64,000 bases of DNA from Pseudomonas sp. B21-040 (GTDB lineage Bacteria; Pseudomonadota; Gammaproteobacteria; Pseudomonadales; Pseudomonadaceae). The notes under the pieces were generated by a model that was not told the DNA's origin, made no database searches, and worked only from the letters and a program-made list of their open reading frames with translations. Each line of letters starts with the position of its first letter. The first letter of the stretch is position 1. This document shows, piece after piece, positions 63,513-64,000 of the stretch. The DNA lies in assembly GCF_024748695.1 (NCBI RefSeq), contig NZ_CP087176.1:3527501-3591500 (forward strand), given 5' to 3'. The position numbers and the translations under genes were made by a program.

Positions 63513-64000
63513 ATGCCACACCAGACTGCTTTTGCCCTACCTGTATCGCGGTATACGGCTGGCGATCTCGATAATAGTTTCGCCGCCCGCGGTAAAGCCC
63601 AGGTGTATTTCGCCGGGAGTACGTCAAGTATCGCCAACAGCGTGGAAATTGACTCCAGTGGCCGCGTGCTGGTGGCGGCGACGGTTGGCCTGCGAGGTGG
63701 TAACTGCTTTGGCCTGGCCCGTTTACTGGAAGACGGTTCGGCGGACCTCGCATTTGGCCATAACGGCAGCGTTATCGGGCAGTTCCAGCGCGGCTTCGAA
63801 GCCATGGCGGGCAAAGTGCATCTGTTGGCCAACGGACACATTCTGGTGGCCGGGCTGCACTATGAAGACACTCACCGAACGCTTCCAGCCTTGGCGCTGT
63901 TCGATTCCCAAGGTCACCCGGTCAGGCATTTTGGTGACAATGGGATCAGTGTCATTCGCCTGCCGGGAAACTTGTCCCTGGGCACCCGCGATGTCTGGCT
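63513..64000 (+). CDS. Delta-60 (DUF5122-like) beta-propeller repeat protein, 3' end outside window
   Basis: The frame stays open to the window end (162 residues seen). AAGGAGAGG (63499-63507) is placed just upstream of the ATG. There are repeats of the delta-60 type: GDLDNSFAARGKAQVYF, IDSSGRVLVAATVG, LANGHILVAGLHYED and GHPVRHFGDNGISVIRL. Such proteins are long, often surface or secreted beta-propellers of unknown function. No signal peptide is apparent at this start. The full length cannot be judged. Confidence 0.82.
   Translation, partial: MPHQTAFALPVSRYTAGDLDNSFAARGKAQVYFAGSTSSIANSVEIDSSGRVLVAATVGLRGGNCFGLARLLEDGSADLAFGHNGSVIGQFQRGFEAMAGKVHLLANGHILVAGLHYEDTHRTLPALALFDSQGHPVRHFGDNGISVIRLPGNLSLGTRDVW

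Overview
The window looks like a Pseudomonas chromosome, most likely of the P. fluorescens group. The case rests on a complete mannitol/arabitol (mtl) operon with an AraC-type MtlR, a complete Fap functional-amyloid operon, several small Pseudomonas-type families (DUF1652, DUF2790, DUF6124-like), REP-type inverted-repeat pairs, high GC and Pseudomonas-like coding style. No rRNA, tRNA, CRISPR array or insertion sequence was seen.

Layout. 1-2.4 kb: end of a MexEF-OprN-like RND efflux operon. 2.4-5.7 kb (minus): an AaeBXA-like efflux operon (FUSC, DUF1656, HlyD). 5.9-6.9 kb: membrane-anchored HEAT/TPR protein. 7.0-17.4 kb: a dense signalling island with a double-domain KaiC-like ATPase, a coupled hybrid histidine kinase, two stand-alone receivers, and an overlapping minus-strand series (giant CHASE3-GAF-HK-3xREC hybrid kinase, CheR, CheB, REC-HK). 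A glycosyltransferase and two tandem PI-PLC-like proteins follow. 20.9-30.4 kb: mtlR and mtlEFGKDYZ (ABC import, mannitol dehydrogenase, xylulokinase, fructokinase), with candidate Hfq/Crc sites at mtlR and mtlE. 30.7-37 kb: an orphan T6SS VgrG fused to a DUF2235 phospholipase-like effector, followed by a tandem array of four lipoprotein genes (probable immunity) with an ABAB pattern and an exact 672-bp period. The fourth copy is frameshifted and a fifth is only a stub.

37-55 kb is mostly ordinary accessory/core material: small conserved proteins, ecotin, a catalytic-domain-only IlvA behind a leader-peptide attenuator, a PQQ sugar dehydrogenase, Ku, LpxO, an ABC-F ATPase, an MFS transporter, AzoR with a LysR regulator, UppP, a Cache chemoreceptor, and PnuC with a NadR-like kinase. 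55.9-62.6 kb: fapABCDEF behind a good sigma-54 promoter candidate and four TGAAACA motifs, with a convergent sigma-54 activator gene downstream as the likely regulator. The window ends in a small conserved protein and the start of a beta-propeller (delta-60 repeat) protein.

The most notable items are the VgrG-effector fusion with its amplified immunity array, the ilvA leader-peptide attenuator, the fap promoter architecture with an internal terminator after fapC, the KaiC/CheB/CheR phosphorelay island, and a structured leader upstream of a DUF6124-like gene.
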